Positions 43,596 through 53,596 of a DNA stretch of 64,000 nt are shown here, piece after piece. Below the pieces are notes generated by a model. The model had not been told where the DNA came from. It ran no database searches and was given only the letters and a program-made list of their open reading frames with translations. Every line of letters begins with the position of its first letter. Position 1 is the stretch's first letter. The translations under genes were made by a program, and so were the position numbers. Source of the stretch: Candidatus Cloacimonadota bacterium. GTDB taxonomy: Bacteria; Cloacimonadota; Cloacimonadia; Cloacimonadales; TCS61. Location of the stretch: the NCBI GenBank assembly GCA_021734835.1, contig JAIPIH010000001.1, positions 1-64,000 of the forward strand. Direction: 5' to 3'.

Positions 43596-46500
43596 CTTTT
43601 GCCTCCCTAAAAGCAGCAAGCAATTTCTCTACTTGGAATTCTGAAGTTTTGCCGGCCAGTTTAAGTTTTTTAATAAACTTTAACAAAGGTTTTCTACGTG
43701 ATATTTTATTTCGGATCGAAATTAAATTAATTTGCTCCAAAATCTCACTTAGCATTTCGAATCTTTCCTTATTATACCAGAGTTTATTTTCGAATTGGTT
43801 AATAGCTAAAAATCTTTTTGCTTCATTGATTTGGAGCAAATCATTTAGCATTTGTTCAGGAGAATTTTCAAATTTCCATAAATTCTGATATTTTATTGAT
43901 ATTTTAAGCAGATCAGCATCAAATTTGAGTTTAGATATTTTTTGTAATTCATCTCCCAGGAAAAATTCATCAATAAATTCCGTACTGATCGTTTCATAAT
44001 TTTTTTTCGCAGTTAATTTTCCTAAATGACGCAATAATATCCACATAATGACCATTAATTTTTTATCTTCATTGAGTTTGGAGGAAATTTTAAAATAATG
44101 ATCCAGATCGATTGAGATGTCTGCTGTTATTGTTGTTATTTTAGCTTGAGAATTCAGCCATTGCTGCATGAATTCAAGAAATTCATTGATCCTGCTGATT
44201 AATTCTGCTTTAAAAGTTTTAATTTTTTTTTTATCTTTTAAAATTATTAAATAAGTCAGGATATCCCAGTTGATGAATTCATTGAACTTCTCTAAAATAG
44301 GCAGTACTCCAGTTCTTTTCAGGGAGATATAAATATTATCTACTCCGCCGCCCTGTAAATATTCAGCTAATTTAGAATAATCTTGTTTTTCGTTATCCTT
44401 CACTTCATAAATATCAAGTAGAACAGCATATTTAAAAGCTCCCAGCTCTTGGAATAATCCTCGTTGATGAATTTCCCGGCAATTACGTATTAAAGTTTTC
44501 CCGGAGATCTCTTCCTTGAATATTACAAAGTAATCCTTATCGTTATGAAGGTTCCAGACAGAAGCCAGATTCTTTTTTGTCCAGATAGTATCACCATCTT
44601 TTTCAATTGGAAGATCAGCCCAATTTATCCAGCCGGTAGTGTGTTGATATTTATTGTTGTAGATCACCAGTGAGTGCTGACCTTTGAAATTATTAGCATA
44701 AACAAAAACATCTTCATTCAATTCATTATTTTCAGTAATGAAATCGAATAAAACAAAATTTTCAACTTCGGAAAAAAGGTATCTTTTATTTAGCAGCGGG
44801 AATATTTCACGATTGTGCCTTTCGATCAAATATTCATCCTCATTTTCCTGCCATTTTGCTTTATGGAATTCCATTCCGTATTTTTCGGTAAATCCTTCTA
44901 CCTGCCCGTGTGCAAACATCGGCAATCCCGGCAAAGTGCTCATCAATAAGCATACTCCGAAATATTTATCATCTTTTCCGAATTGGTCTATCGCAGTCTC
45001 TTCGTCCGGATTACTCATAAAATTTACAAATCGCTTTAAGATTTGAGGATTAAATTCCAATATGTTAAAAATCGACTTTCTGTACTTAGCATTTTCTTCA
45101 TTTTTTAACATATTCATAAAAGCACTATTATAAACCCTATGTATCCCCAAAGTCCGTACAAAATATCCTTCCATCATCCAGAATGCTTCAGCTAAAAGCA
45201 GAGTATCAGGTGCTTCCTGAGCCACACTATCAACCACATCCCGCCAAAATTCGTTGGGAAACAGTCGGTTAAATTCAGTTTTAGATAATCCAAATTCACT
45301 GCGGGTAGCAATATCACCGCCCGAACCCGGTTCCGGATACCAGAGACGCTGTATGTGCTTTTTTGCTAAAGTCATGGCAGCATCAAATCTTATTATGGAG
45401 AATTCCTTTGCTATTTCAATGATTTTATTTTTAACAGCTTGTCGTACTTCCGGCATTAGATAATTCAGTTGAGCTGTATCATTCCAAGGTGTGCTGGTAC
45501 CGTCATTACCATGATAAATATACCTGGTTATTCCATCTTTGATATATTGAAATACTACTGCTGCATCAGATTTTTCATAGTAATGATCTTCTATCCTAAC
45601 TTGAATTTCACTTTTTTTTGAAAGATTCTCACCACTAAAAGAATAAGCTGGGAAAGGAGTATGTTCTATTTGTATGAACCATTGAGGATGCTTCACAATC
45701 CAGTCAGAATCAATTCCGGTATGATTGGGAACCATATCGCAGCCGAGTCGCATTCCGAACTTCCTGCATTTTTTCTTGAGTTCTTCCAGGCTGCTTTCGC
45801 CTCCCAGGTCATCAGCTATACGATAATCATCAAGAGAATAAGCTGAGGCAATCGCCTCATAATCTCCGTTCAATTCCTTTATCCTTTTTGATGCTGAACT
45901 TCTCTGCCATATTCCTATTAACCAAATACCTGTTATCCCGCGACTTGCCTGCAGCTGCAATTCTTCTTCCGGAATCTGATCCAGCTTTTTTACTTCCAAT
46001 TTATATTTCCGGCTTAATTGTTCCAGCCAAACATAAACACTTTTTGCAATTAATATCAAATGCGGCATCCAATCTTTATCTTCAGTAAATTTCTCATATT
46101 CTTCATCATGGAATTCATGGAGATAAGTCGGTCCCGGGCCAAAAAAGTCTGCTTTATTTTCTTCTTTCAACAGATCAATTCCCTGCAGCAGCAATTCTAA
46201 GTCTTCTTCAATTAACTCCTGCCAGTTGTTTTTAATGAAGTTAAGCTGATCAAAGATCGAGTTAGGGTATTTAATGAACGGTTCTAATAAAAAGCTGAAA
46301 AGGTCTTTATCTTTACTGTCAACACCAGGCTGTTTTTTGAAAAAAACTTGTAAAAGTTCAAATTGGATCGGATAATCGCTTTCAGTTTTTAAAGTTTTAT
46401 CATCAAAGAGTTCTTTATATTTTTCTAATGCTTCATTTTTATTTAAGATCCAGATCAAGAGCGTTTCTCTTATGAAATCAGCCTTAGGATAAGAATAGAA

Positions 46501-46848
46501 ACTGTGTTGATAATCTTTTTTCAACCGGTCCAGTTTTAAATTTCCTATCTTCTCATTTAAAAAGTTATGCGATTTTTCAAAAGCAGAAGGATTCTTCTTT
46601 TTCACATAAGCAGAAATCACTTTCTGTATTATTGTAGAAATTACATCTACGGCATTTAGTTCACCGGGATGTGCTGTCTTAGCTTTATTTAGAATAATGT
46701 CTTTACCTACGTTCAGTTGTTGAGCAAATCTGCGTAGTGTAATTTGATTTTCAAAGACAAGTTTCCCTTTTTTACTTATACTTTCTGTTTTTAAACCAAA
46801 TTTGTCCTTAACTGCTTTTAGGACCGGAATGCCAAGTTTTTTAATCAT
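43576..46848 (-). CDS. Large GH13 alpha-amylase-family protein with long flanking domains
   Basis: A 1090-residue intracellular protein (no signal peptide). The central part (about 310-720) is a GH13 barrel: GIWLIGIWQRS, the first conserved region GCDMVPNHTG, the nucleophile Asp in FSIIRFDAAMTLAKKH, the acid Glu in LLLAEAFWMMEG and a later MSTLPGLPMFAHGQ loop. The first 300 residues are helical and of unknown role. The 300 residues after about 780 are also helical and match nothing I know. GH13 members here could be an alpha-amylase, a branching/debranching-type enzyme or a maltosyltransferase. Its place between glgP and glgA, with overlap into glgA, says it acts on storage glucan. GAGAGAA precedes the ATG. 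Confidence 0.82.
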   Translation of the reverse strand: MIKKLGIPVLKAVKDKFGLKTESISKKGKLVFENQITLRRFAQQLNVGKDIILNKAKTAHPGELNAVDVISTIIQKVISAYVKKKNPSAFEKSHNFLNEKIGNLKLDRLKKDYQHSFYSYPKADFIRETLLIWILNKNEALEKYKELFDDKTLKTESDYPIQFELLQVFFKKQPGVDSKDKDLFSFLLEPFIKYPNSIFDQLNFIKNNWQELIEEDLELLLQGIDLLKEENKADFFGPGPTYLHEFHDEEYEKFTEDKDWMPHLILIAKSVYVWLEQLSRKYKLEVKKLDQIPEEELQLQASRGITGIWLIGIWQRSSASKRIKELNGDYEAIASAYSLDDYRIADDLGGESSLEELKKKCRKFGMRLGCDMVPNHTGIDSDWIVKHPQWFIQIEHTPFPAYSFSGENLSKKSEIQVRIEDHYYEKSDAAVVFQYIKDGITRYIYHGNDGTSTPWNDTAQLNYLMPEVRQAVKNKIIEIAKEFSIIRFDAAMTLAKKHIQRLWYPEPGSGGDIATRSEFGLSKTEFNRLFPNEFWRDVVDSVAQEAPDTLLLAEAFWMMEGYFVRTLGIHRVYNSAFMNMLKNEENAKYRKSIFNILEFNPQILKRFVNFMSNPDEETAIDQFGKDDKYFGVCLLMSTLPGLPMFAHGQVEGFTEKYGMEFHKAKWQENEDEYLIERHNREIFPLLNKRYLFSEVENFVLFDFITENNELNEDVFVYANNFKGQHSLVIYNNKYQHTTGWINWADLPIEKDGDTIWTKKNLASVWNLHNDKDYFVIFKEEISGKTLIRNCREIHQRGLFQELGAFKYAVLLDIYEVKDNEKQDYSKLAEYLQGGGVDNIYISLKRTGVLPILEKFNEFINWDILTYLIILKDKKKIKTFKAELISRINEFLEFMQQWLNSQAKITTITADISIDLDHYFKISSKLNEDKKLMVIMWILLRHLGKLTAKKNYETISTEFIDEFFLGDELQKISKLKFDADLLKISIKYQNLWKFENSPEQMLNDLLQINEAKRFLAINQFENKLWYNKERFEMLSEILEQINLISIRNKISRRKPLLKFIKKLKLAGKTSEFQVEKLLAAFREAKGEKRNH

Positions 46849-46927
46849 GTTCTCTCACTTATAATTTAAAAAATATATAGAAGTTAATATTCAATTAGGT
46901 TTAGTAAAAAGGCATCAAATATCATTT

Positions 46928-49477
46928 TTAAAAGTACCATTTTATAAATTCAAAGTACTCGGTCAGTTCAGTTTGAACAGGTCTTACTCTCAAATTATAA
47001 CTTTGACGGCCCGAGCCTGTAATTTTAATTTCTGCCTGGTAAACAGCTGAAGTTTTCTTTTTTTCCAGAAAATCTAAGGTGTATATTTGAATTTGTTTTT
47101 CATCATTGATGATAAATAATTCAACTTTGAGCAATGCTTCATCCAAACCATCAATATTTATAGTAGCTTTTACTTTCATCAGATCACCATAATTAATAGT
47201 TTCAGAATCCTTAATATTCATGTCTACATTTTGGAATTTTACTTTTGGCCAGCTTTCTTTTAATCTTTCTTTGGTAGAGCTGATTGTTTTAAGATAGTTT
47301 AAATTATCCGCTAATAAATTTTGGGAATCATCGACAATCGGTAAGTAAGATTTTACCAGGTAATCACGCAGCATACGGTGAATATTAAATTGTTTACCAA
47401 CGTCATGGATCGAATTTTTCATGATTCCTATCCATTGAGATGGAATTCGATTTTTATTGCGATTATAATAAATTGGTGCTATTTCATACTCCAGGATATC
47501 GTATATTTCATTTGCATCTAAAGTATCTCTAATTTGCGGAACATTCTTAGTTGCACCGGCAGTTATCGACCAGCCGTTATTGGAATTATAGCATTCCGGC
47601 CACCAACCGTCCAGAATACTCAAATTAGGTATTCCATTAATTCCCGCTTTCATACCGGATGTGCCGCTTGCTTCTTTCGGGTTTATGGGATTATTCAACC
47701 AGATATCCACACCCTGAACAAAATGACGGGCAACATTCATATCATAATCTTCGATAAATACAAAACTGCTTTCTACTTGATGCGCTTTTGCAAAGTCTAT
47801 GATCTCTTTGATCATTGCCTTACCCAGTTCATCTGCGGGGTGAGCTTTTCCTGCAAATACAAACTGAATTGGTCTTTCAGGATCCTGGATCAATTTTAAT
47901 AATCTTTCTTTATCTGCTAAGATCAGGTTTGCCCGTTTATACGTGGCAAATCTTCTAGCAAATCCTATGATCAGTTTATTTGAACTTAAGACATTTTTAA
48001 TTTTTTCAGAGGAGGCAAATTTTGAGCTTTTGTACATCAAGCTGTTGTGCAGCCTCTTCCTGATAAAAGTGATCATCTGCTGTTTACGCTGCTGATGTGC
48101 TTCCCAAATCTCTATATCGGGAATTGATAAGACACTGTCCCAAATAGTATCCTGATCCGCATTATGTTCATAATCAGATCCGATATAACGATCAAGTAGC
48201 TTGGACATCTGGCGGGAAATCCAACTGGGAATATGAACACCATTAGTGATAGCGTTGATCGGCATTTCATCTTCGTAAATATTGGGGAAAATAGGATGCC
48301 ACATCTGCTTTGAGACAAGGCTGTGAAGCTCTGAAACTCCATTGATATGTTTAGCAAATTTAATAGCCAGAACAGAAAGAGAAAAATCCTTATCATGTTC
48401 GATCCGCGCATATTCTTTAAACTGTTCAAAAGTGATTTTTGTTGAATTTATTACATCCGCAAGGTAATATTCCACTAATTTAATATCAAAAGATTCATTC
48501 CCTGCCGGAACCGGAGTATGAGTTGTAAACGCTGTACTTAAACGGATCACTTCTCTTGCTTCCTCAAAAGATAAACCTTTGTCATTCATCAATTCTTGTA
48601 AACGTTTTACAATAAGAAAGGCAGAGTGACCCTCGTTAAGATGATACACAGTCGGTTCAATTTGCAATTTTTTTATTAATTCTAAAGAGCCAAAAGCTAA
48701 CACAATCTCCTGCAATAATCTTGTCTCACGATCTGATACATAGAGATAATCGGTTATTTTACGATGCTGCAGTTTATTAACAACTAAGTTTGAATCCAGC
48801 AGGTAAAGAGAGACCTTTCCAACTTTGATCACCCAAGCTTTGAGAGATATCTCCTCGCCCCTGATCTTAATTATGATAATTAGATCTTTATCATTTTCAT
48901 CAACAACTTTTTTTATAGGCTTGGAATACCATTCATTTTCTGTATAACTTTCGGTTTGGTTTCCGTTCATATCGATATTCTGATTAAAATAGCCGTAGCG
49001 GTAAAGCAAGCCAAACCCTGTTAGCGGCATGCCCATATCAGAAGCAGCTTTTAGATGATCTCCCGATAATATCCCTAACCCGCCTGAATAGATCGGTAAT
49101 GATTCATGCAGTCCAAACTCCATTGAAAAATAAGCAATATTGAATTCTGCCGGAAATTTCTTCCTACTCTCGTTTTGCAAATAATAGCCTTCATAATTTT
49201 GATATGCTTTAAATTGCTTATATACCATATCAAGCTCATTCAAAAATCCACTTTCCTGCGCTAGTTTCTCAAATTTCTCTTGAGGCGCTTTTTGGATCAA
49301 TTTAATCGGATTATGATTAAATTCTCTAAATAATGTTGGTGAAATTCTGCTGAATAATCTATAAGCGTCCGGATTCCAGGTTGACCATAAGTTTTCGGCT
49401 AATTCTAATAACGGCTGCAGATTTTCCGGTAATTTTGGCTTTATATAAAAATCCTTGAATTGAATATCTTTTTTCAT
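46928..49477 (-). CDS. glgP: Alpha-glucan (glycogen) phosphorylase, GT35, short type
   Basis: The 849-residue pyridoxal-phosphate enzyme releases glucose 1-phosphate from glycogen or maltodextrin. It is the bacterial/archaeal short-type phosphorylase. Seen: IAYFSMEFGLHESLPIYSGG near the start, the His/Asn donor region VYHLNEGHSAFLIVKR, ITNGVHIPSWISR, and the PLP lysine in SGTSGMKAGINGIPNLS. The C-terminal 130 residues form a beta domain typical of this type. The ATG at 49477 is four bases after GGAGGG. First gene of the minus-strand glycogen operon; a TTGACA at 49525-49530 may be its -35. Confidence 0.95.
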   Translation of the reverse strand: MKKDIQFKDFYIKPKLPENLQPLLELAENLWSTWNPDAYRLFSRISPTLFREFNHNPIKLIQKAPQEKFEKLAQESGFLNELDMVYKQFKAYQNYEGYYLQNESRKKFPAEFNIAYFSMEFGLHESLPIYSGGLGILSGDHLKAASDMGMPLTGFGLLYRYGYFNQNIDMNGNQTESYTENEWYSKPIKKVVDENDKDLIIIIKIRGEEISLKAWVIKVGKVSLYLLDSNLVVNKLQHRKITDYLYVSDRETRLLQEIVLAFGSLELIKKLQIEPTVYHLNEGHSAFLIVKRLQELMNDKGLSFEEAREVIRLSTAFTTHTPVPAGNESFDIKLVEYYLADVINSTKITFEQFKEYARIEHDKDFSLSVLAIKFAKHINGVSELHSLVSKQMWHPIFPNIYEDEMPINAITNGVHIPSWISRQMSKLLDRYIGSDYEHNADQDTIWDSVLSIPDIEIWEAHQQRKQQMITFIRKRLHNSLMYKSSKFASSEKIKNVLSSNKLIIGFARRFATYKRANLILADKERLLKLIQDPERPIQFVFAGKAHPADELGKAMIKEIIDFAKAHQVESSFVFIEDYDMNVARHFVQGVDIWLNNPINPKEASGTSGMKAGINGIPNLSILDGWWPECYNSNNGWSITAGATKNVPQIRDTLDANEIYDILEYEIAPIYYNRNKNRIPSQWIGIMKNSIHDVGKQFNIHRMLRDYLVKSYLPIVDDSQNLLADNLNYLKTISSTKERLKESWPKVKFQNVDMNIKDSETINYGDLMKVKATINIDGLDEALLKVELFIINDEKQIQIYTLDFLEKKKTSAVYQAEIKITGSGRQSYNLRVRPVQTELTEYFEFIKWYF

Positions 49478-49524
49478 TACACCCTCCGATATCACTAAGA
49501 CTAATTTGAATTAAGAATATTTTA

Positions 49525-49550
49525 TGTCAATATAGGAAAATATATTGACC
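49525..49550. promoter_or_regulatory. Divergent candidate -35 elements for glgP and the CBM48-GH13 gene
   Basis: TTGACA reads on the minus strand at 49525-49530 (toward glgP) and TTGACC on plus at 49545-49550 (toward the GH13 gene). Only 14 bases separate them, so the two glucan operons may be coordinately controlled. The matching -10 hexamers (AAATTA and TTTTAA) are weak. Confidence 0.35.
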
Positions 49551-49595
49551 GATTTACCCTCTATTTCTTTTAAATATTTTAGAATGGAGAAATAA

Positions 49596-51395
49596 ATGAA
49601 ATTTACTTATAAACCCTTAACCGGCGGCAAACATAAGGTATTTATTTCCGGGGATTTCAATAACTGGAAACCGGATGAATACGAATTAGCTGAAACAAAT
49701 GGAATATACGAGATCGAGCTGGAATTACCTCAGGGTAGGTACGAATATAAATTTATTGTCGATGGAAATTGGTTGGTGGATGAAACAGCTGAAAATATTG
49801 TACGGGATAAATTTGGAAATCGGAACTCATTGATAAATGTTGCTTTAAAAAAAGAGGCGATAACACAAAAAGCTACAGACTTTAATACACCTGATTGGGT
49901 AAAAGACGGTGTTTTTTATCAAATCTTTACTGACAGATTTTGCAATGGTGATCACACTATCGACCCTGATTTCTCGGAGTGGTATTATCAAAAAGAAAAT
50001 ATTCTATCTCCCGCTGCAAGATTTAACAAATTTCAATTCATTAGTGATTGGTATCAGATAGAACCTCTTAAGGATGAAGAACATAAAAATTATTTGTTTT
50101 ATGGTGGTGATCTGGCAGGGGTTTACAATAAAATCGATTATTTAAAAGAATTGGGGATCACGATAATTTATTTTAATCCTCTCGTAACTGCCGAATCCAA
50201 CCATAAATACGAAGCTTATGACTATTTTAAGATCGATCCCCATTTTGGGACTAATGAGTTATTCATTAAGCTTGTGAAAGAATTACATAATAACGGGATC
50301 AGAGTAATTGTTGATTTTGCTTTCAATCATGTGGGCTTGGGCTTTTTTGCTTTTCAGGATTGCTTGAAAAATGGACCAAAATCAAAATATTACAATTGGT
50401 TTGACTGGCATAAATGGCCCATACCTGATGCCCTTCCCGAGCAATTTGATGCCAGAGAATATTATCAATGCTGGTGGGGACATTCTATTATGCCCGATCT
50501 GAATTTTGACTTGGATCGAACACATCCTGAAGAAAACTATATAAAGGATCAAAAAAAAGCCAATGTCAATATCGGAGTTGTTGACTATATTCTGGATGTT
50601 GTGGAATTCTGGTTAATGGAATTTGATATTGATGGTTTCAGATTAGACATCCCAAATGAAGTTCCATTCTGGTTTTGGAAGATTTTCCGAGAAAAAGTAA
50701 AAACACTGAAACCGGACGCTTACCTTATTGGTGAGATTTGGCATAATGCGGCAGAATGGGTGAATGACAAATATTTCGACGCTGTCATGAATTACAATTA
50801 TTTTAAGGATCCTGTTTACAATTATTTCTTGAAAAATACTAAAGCAAAAGATTTTGTCGATAAGATAAATGAAGGATTAGTGAGATATCCAAAACAAGCA
50901 ACTCAGGTGATGATGAATCTGCTGGATAGTCATGACACTTTTCGCTTCCTGGAATCAGCAAATGGCAAGATAAGCACGCTAAAACTGGCAGTTTTATTCC
51001 AAATGACATTTGTCGGATCTCCTCATATCTTTTATGGAGATGAGGTTGGCATGAGAGGTGGTCATGATCCGGAAAACCGACAGCCATTCAATTGGAAATA
51101 CAGTGAAGAGGAAGAAAGTGTTAATCTGAGAAATTGGTATAAAAGATTGATCAGGATAAGAAAAGAGAATGCTGTGTTAAGAAGAGGGAATTTTGAATTC
51201 ATCAGTGCTACCAATAATGCTCTGATCTATAAAAGATCTTTGGAAAATGATGAATTGATCATCATTATTAACAAAAGCACGCATCCTCTTAAATTAAAGC
51301 AAAATATGCTGGGATCTGCCGATCTTATTACCGGTGAAACAATAGAGACAGTATCTGCACAGAACGGTGTTATATTAAAAAATGAAAGAATCTGA
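49596..51395 (+). CDS. CBM48-GH13 alpha-glucan hydrolase (neopullulanase/cyclomaltodextrinase-like)
   Basis: The 599-residue cytosolic protein has an N-terminal CBM48/E-set domain (VFISGDFNNWKPDE; ELPQGRYEYKFIVDGNW) and a GH13 barrel starting at WVKDGVFYQIFTDRFCNGD. Catalytic residues are visible as the Asp in DIDGFRLDIPNEV, the Glu in YLIGEIWHNA and the Asp in LLDSHDTFRF. A C-terminal beta domain ends the protein. Enzymes of this subfamily cut cyclodextrins, pullulan or branched maltodextrins, feeding short glucans to MalQ and GlgP. GGAG lies eight bases before the ATG. Its 3' end overlaps the DUF2161 gene by 14 bases. Confidence 0.9.
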   Translation: MKFTYKPLTGGKHKVFISGDFNNWKPDEYELAETNGIYEIELELPQGRYEYKFIVDGNWLVDETAENIVRDKFGNRNSLINVALKKEAITQKATDFNTPDWVKDGVFYQIFTDRFCNGDHTIDPDFSEWYYQKENILSPAARFNKFQFISDWYQIEPLKDEEHKNYLFYGGDLAGVYNKIDYLKELGITIIYFNPLVTAESNHKYEAYDYFKIDPHFGTNELFIKLVKELHNNGIRVIVDFAFNHVGLGFFAFQDCLKNGPKSKYYNWFDWHKWPIPDALPEQFDAREYYQCWWGHSIMPDLNFDLDRTHPEENYIKDQKKANVNIGVVDYILDVVEFWLMEFDIDGFRLDIPNEVPFWFWKIFREKVKTLKPDAYLIGEIWHNAAEWVNDKYFDAVMNYNYFKDPVYNYFLKNTKAKDFVDKINEGLVRYPKQATQVMMNLLDSHDTFRFLESANGKISTLKLAVLFQMTFVGSPHIFYGDEVGMRGGHDPENRQPFNWKYSEEEESVNLRNWYKRLIRIRKENAVLRRGNFEFISATNNALIYKRSLENDELIIIINKSTHPLKLKQNMLGSADLITGETIETVSAQNGVILKNERI

Positions 51396-52080
51396 CCTGT
51401 TTGATCCTGTAAGAAACTATTTATCAGCTAATGGATACAGGGTACGGGCGGAAGTAAAAAATTGTGATATTGTAGCTTCAAAAGATAACAGAATTATAAT
51501 AATTGAATTAAAATTAACTCCAAACTTAGAGCTAATTTTTCAGGCTACAGAACGTCAGCGCATTACACCTTCAGTTTATACTGCCTTACCCAGAGCAGTA
51601 ATTAAATCGACTAAAAGATGGAAGAAGTTCAAATATATTTTAAAAAGATTAGGGGTAGGTCTTATTTTAATTGATCTTGATGATCCCAATGATCAGATTG
51701 AGATAATCTTGCATCCGATAAAGTTCCAAAAAAAGAAAAATACACGGCTTAAAAGCTCAATTATACGAGAATTAGATAATCGTTCCCAGAATCTTAATAT
51801 AGGTGGAATAAATAGAACAAAAATTATTACCGCCTATAAAGAAAATGCCATTCAAATTGCAGTTTATCTAAATAAATTAGGTGCATCTTCACCCAAAAAA
51901 TTAAGATCTTATCAAACCGGAAAAAAAACACTTTCCATTTTATCGAACAATTACTATGGTTGGTTTCAAAGAATTAGTCGTGGAGTTTATGATGTTACAT
52001 CGGTTGGGAAAAAAGAGATACAGAATTTTCCGGGATTAGTAAAAAAATATCAAAACTATCTGGAAAAGATCGGGGATTAA
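51382..52080 (+). CDS. DUF2161 family protein, PD-(D/E)XK nuclease-like fold
   Basis: The 232-residue protein has a nuclease-type core: [20 protein letters not shown] carries the D-x(n)-ExK arrangement of the PD-(D/E)XK superfamily, preceded by helix [18 protein letters not shown]. The C-terminal 90 residues look like a winged helix ([19 protein letters not shown], then [20 protein letters not shown]). This is the DUF2161 plan, whose substrate is not known to me. The gene begins inside the GH13 stop region and ends one base before glpK, so its expression is tied to sugar genes although the protein looks like a DNA or nucleotide enzyme. Confidence 0.8.
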   Translation: MKESDLFDPVRNYLSANGYRVRAEVKNCDIVASKDNRIIIIELKLTPNLELIFQATERQRITPSVYTALPRAVIKSTKRWKKFKYILKRLGVGLILIDLDDPNDQIEIILHPIKFQKKKNTRLKSSIIRELDNRSQNLNIGGINRTKIITAYKENAIQIAVYLNKLGASSPKKLRSYQTGKKTLSILSNNYYGWFQRISRGVYDVTSVGKKEIQNFPGLVKKYQNYLEKIGD

Positions 52081-52081
52081 A

Positions 52082-53569
52082 ATGAAACAATTGATTGGAG
52101 CACTTGATCAGGGAACTACCAGCACAAGATTTATCTTATTCGATAGAAAAAACAGGATCACTGCATCTCATCAGTTAGAACATAAACAGATCTACCCTAA
52201 AGCCGGCAGAGTAGAACACGATCCAATAGAAATTTGGAAAAATACCAAAAAAGTTATAAATTCTACTTTGAAAAAAGCTAATATAACTTCAAGCGATATT
52301 GCAGCTTTAGGTATTACAAATCAGCGGGAAACTACTGTCGTCTGGAATAAAAAAACAGGGAAGCCTTATTATAACGCAATTACCTGGCAAGATACAAGAA
52401 CAGATCGTATCTGCCGATCTCTGAAAAAAAAGAAGCGAAAATTCCAGGAAAAAACGGGACTCCCGACAGCCACATATTTTTCCGGACCAAAGATCAAATG
52501 GCTGCTTGATAATGTGGATGGATTAAGGGGAGATGCAGAAAAGGGAGAAGCGATTTTCGGGAATATAGATAGCTGGCTGCTCTGGAACCTTACTGGTGGA
52601 AAACATGTAACCGATGTGACAAATGCCAGCCGCACAATGCTGATGAATCTGGAAACCCTTAACTGGGATGAAGAATTACTGGAAATCTTAGGGATCCCAC
52701 GCACCATGTTACCTCAAATTTGCTCATCATCAGAAGTTTATGGCACAACAAAACACGGTTTTAAAACCAAGGTACCGATCGCGGGAATACTTGGAGATCA
52801 ACAAGCCTCACTTTTTGGTCAAACCTGTTTTCATAAAGGCGATGTAAAAAATACTTACGGTACAGGATGTTTTATTCTGCAAAATACAGGAGATCAGATA
52901 TTTCATTCCAAAAATGGTTTACTTACTACCGTTGGTTATCAGATCAAAGGTGAAAAACCGGTTTATGCTTTAGAGGGTTCGATAGCATTAGCAGGTTCAT
53001 TGATCCAATGGTTACGTGATAATTTCGGTTTGATCAGGGATTCGCAGGAGATCAATAAACTGGCAGAGAAGGTTACTGATAATGGCGGAGTTTATTTTGT
53101 GCCGGCTTTTTCAGGTCTTTTTGCACCACATTGGAACAGCGGAGCCCGCGGAACTATTATCGGACTTACCCATTATGCAAACAAAAATCATTTAGCTCGG
53201 GCAGTTTTAGAAGCTACCGCCTTTCAAACTTGCGATGTTTTCAAAGCGATGAAAAAAGATTCCGGTATTAAGATCACTGAACTCAAAGTTGACGGTGGTA
53301 TGACAGCCAGTAATTTATTGATGCAGTTTCAAGCAGATATTTTAGATGCGGCTGTCATTATTCCCGAAGTTTCTGAAATCACCGCACTTGGAGCTGCCTT
53401 TGCAGCCGGTTTGGCTGTTGGATTTTGGACTGATAAAAAGGAGCTCGCTGCTAACTGGAAAGAAAAACAAACTTGGCATTCAAAAATGACTGAAGATGAG
53501 AGAATAAATTTATATGATCAATGGCAAAGAGCTGTAAAACGGTCACTCGATTGGGAAAGTGAAAATTGA
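52082..53569 (+). CDS. glpK: Glycerol kinase
   Basis: The 495-residue FGGY-family kinase turns glycerol into glycerol 3-phosphate. Seen: [15 protein letters not shown] at the start (phosphate loop), the substrate stretch [30 protein letters not shown], the ADP site [12 protein letters not shown] and the family signature [20 protein letters not shown]. The length matches E. coli GlpK. GGGGA precedes the ATG by six bases. No glycerol facilitator or glpD is in the window, so glycerol may arrive by diffusion or come from lipid turnover; the alpha/beta hydrolase immediately downstream could release it. Confidence 0.96.
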   Translation: MKQLIGALDQGTTSTRFILFDRKNRITASHQLEHKQIYPKAGRVEHDPIEIWKNTKKVINSTLKKANITSSDIAALGITNQRETTVVWNKKTGKPYYNAITWQDTRTDRICRSLKKKKRKFQEKTGLPTATYFSGPKIKWLLDNVDGLRGDAEKGEAIFGNIDSWLLWNLTGGKHVTDVTNASRTMLMNLETLNWDEELLEILGIPRTMLPQICSSSEVYGTTKHGFKTKVPIAGILGDQQASLFGQTCFHKGDVKNTYGTGCFILQNTGDQIFHSKNGLLTTVGYQIKGEKPVYALEGSIALAGSLIQWLRDNFGLIRDSQEINKLAEKVTDNGGVYFVPAFSGLFAPHWNSGARGTIIGLTHYANKNHLARAVLEATAFQTCDVFKAMKKDSGIKITELKVDGGMTASNLLMQFQADILDAAVIIPEVSEITALGAAFAAGLAVGFWTDKKELAANWKEKQTWHSKMTEDERINLYDQWQRAVKRSLDWESEN

Positions 53570-53596
53570 TATTGGTCAAAATATATGAGGAATAAA

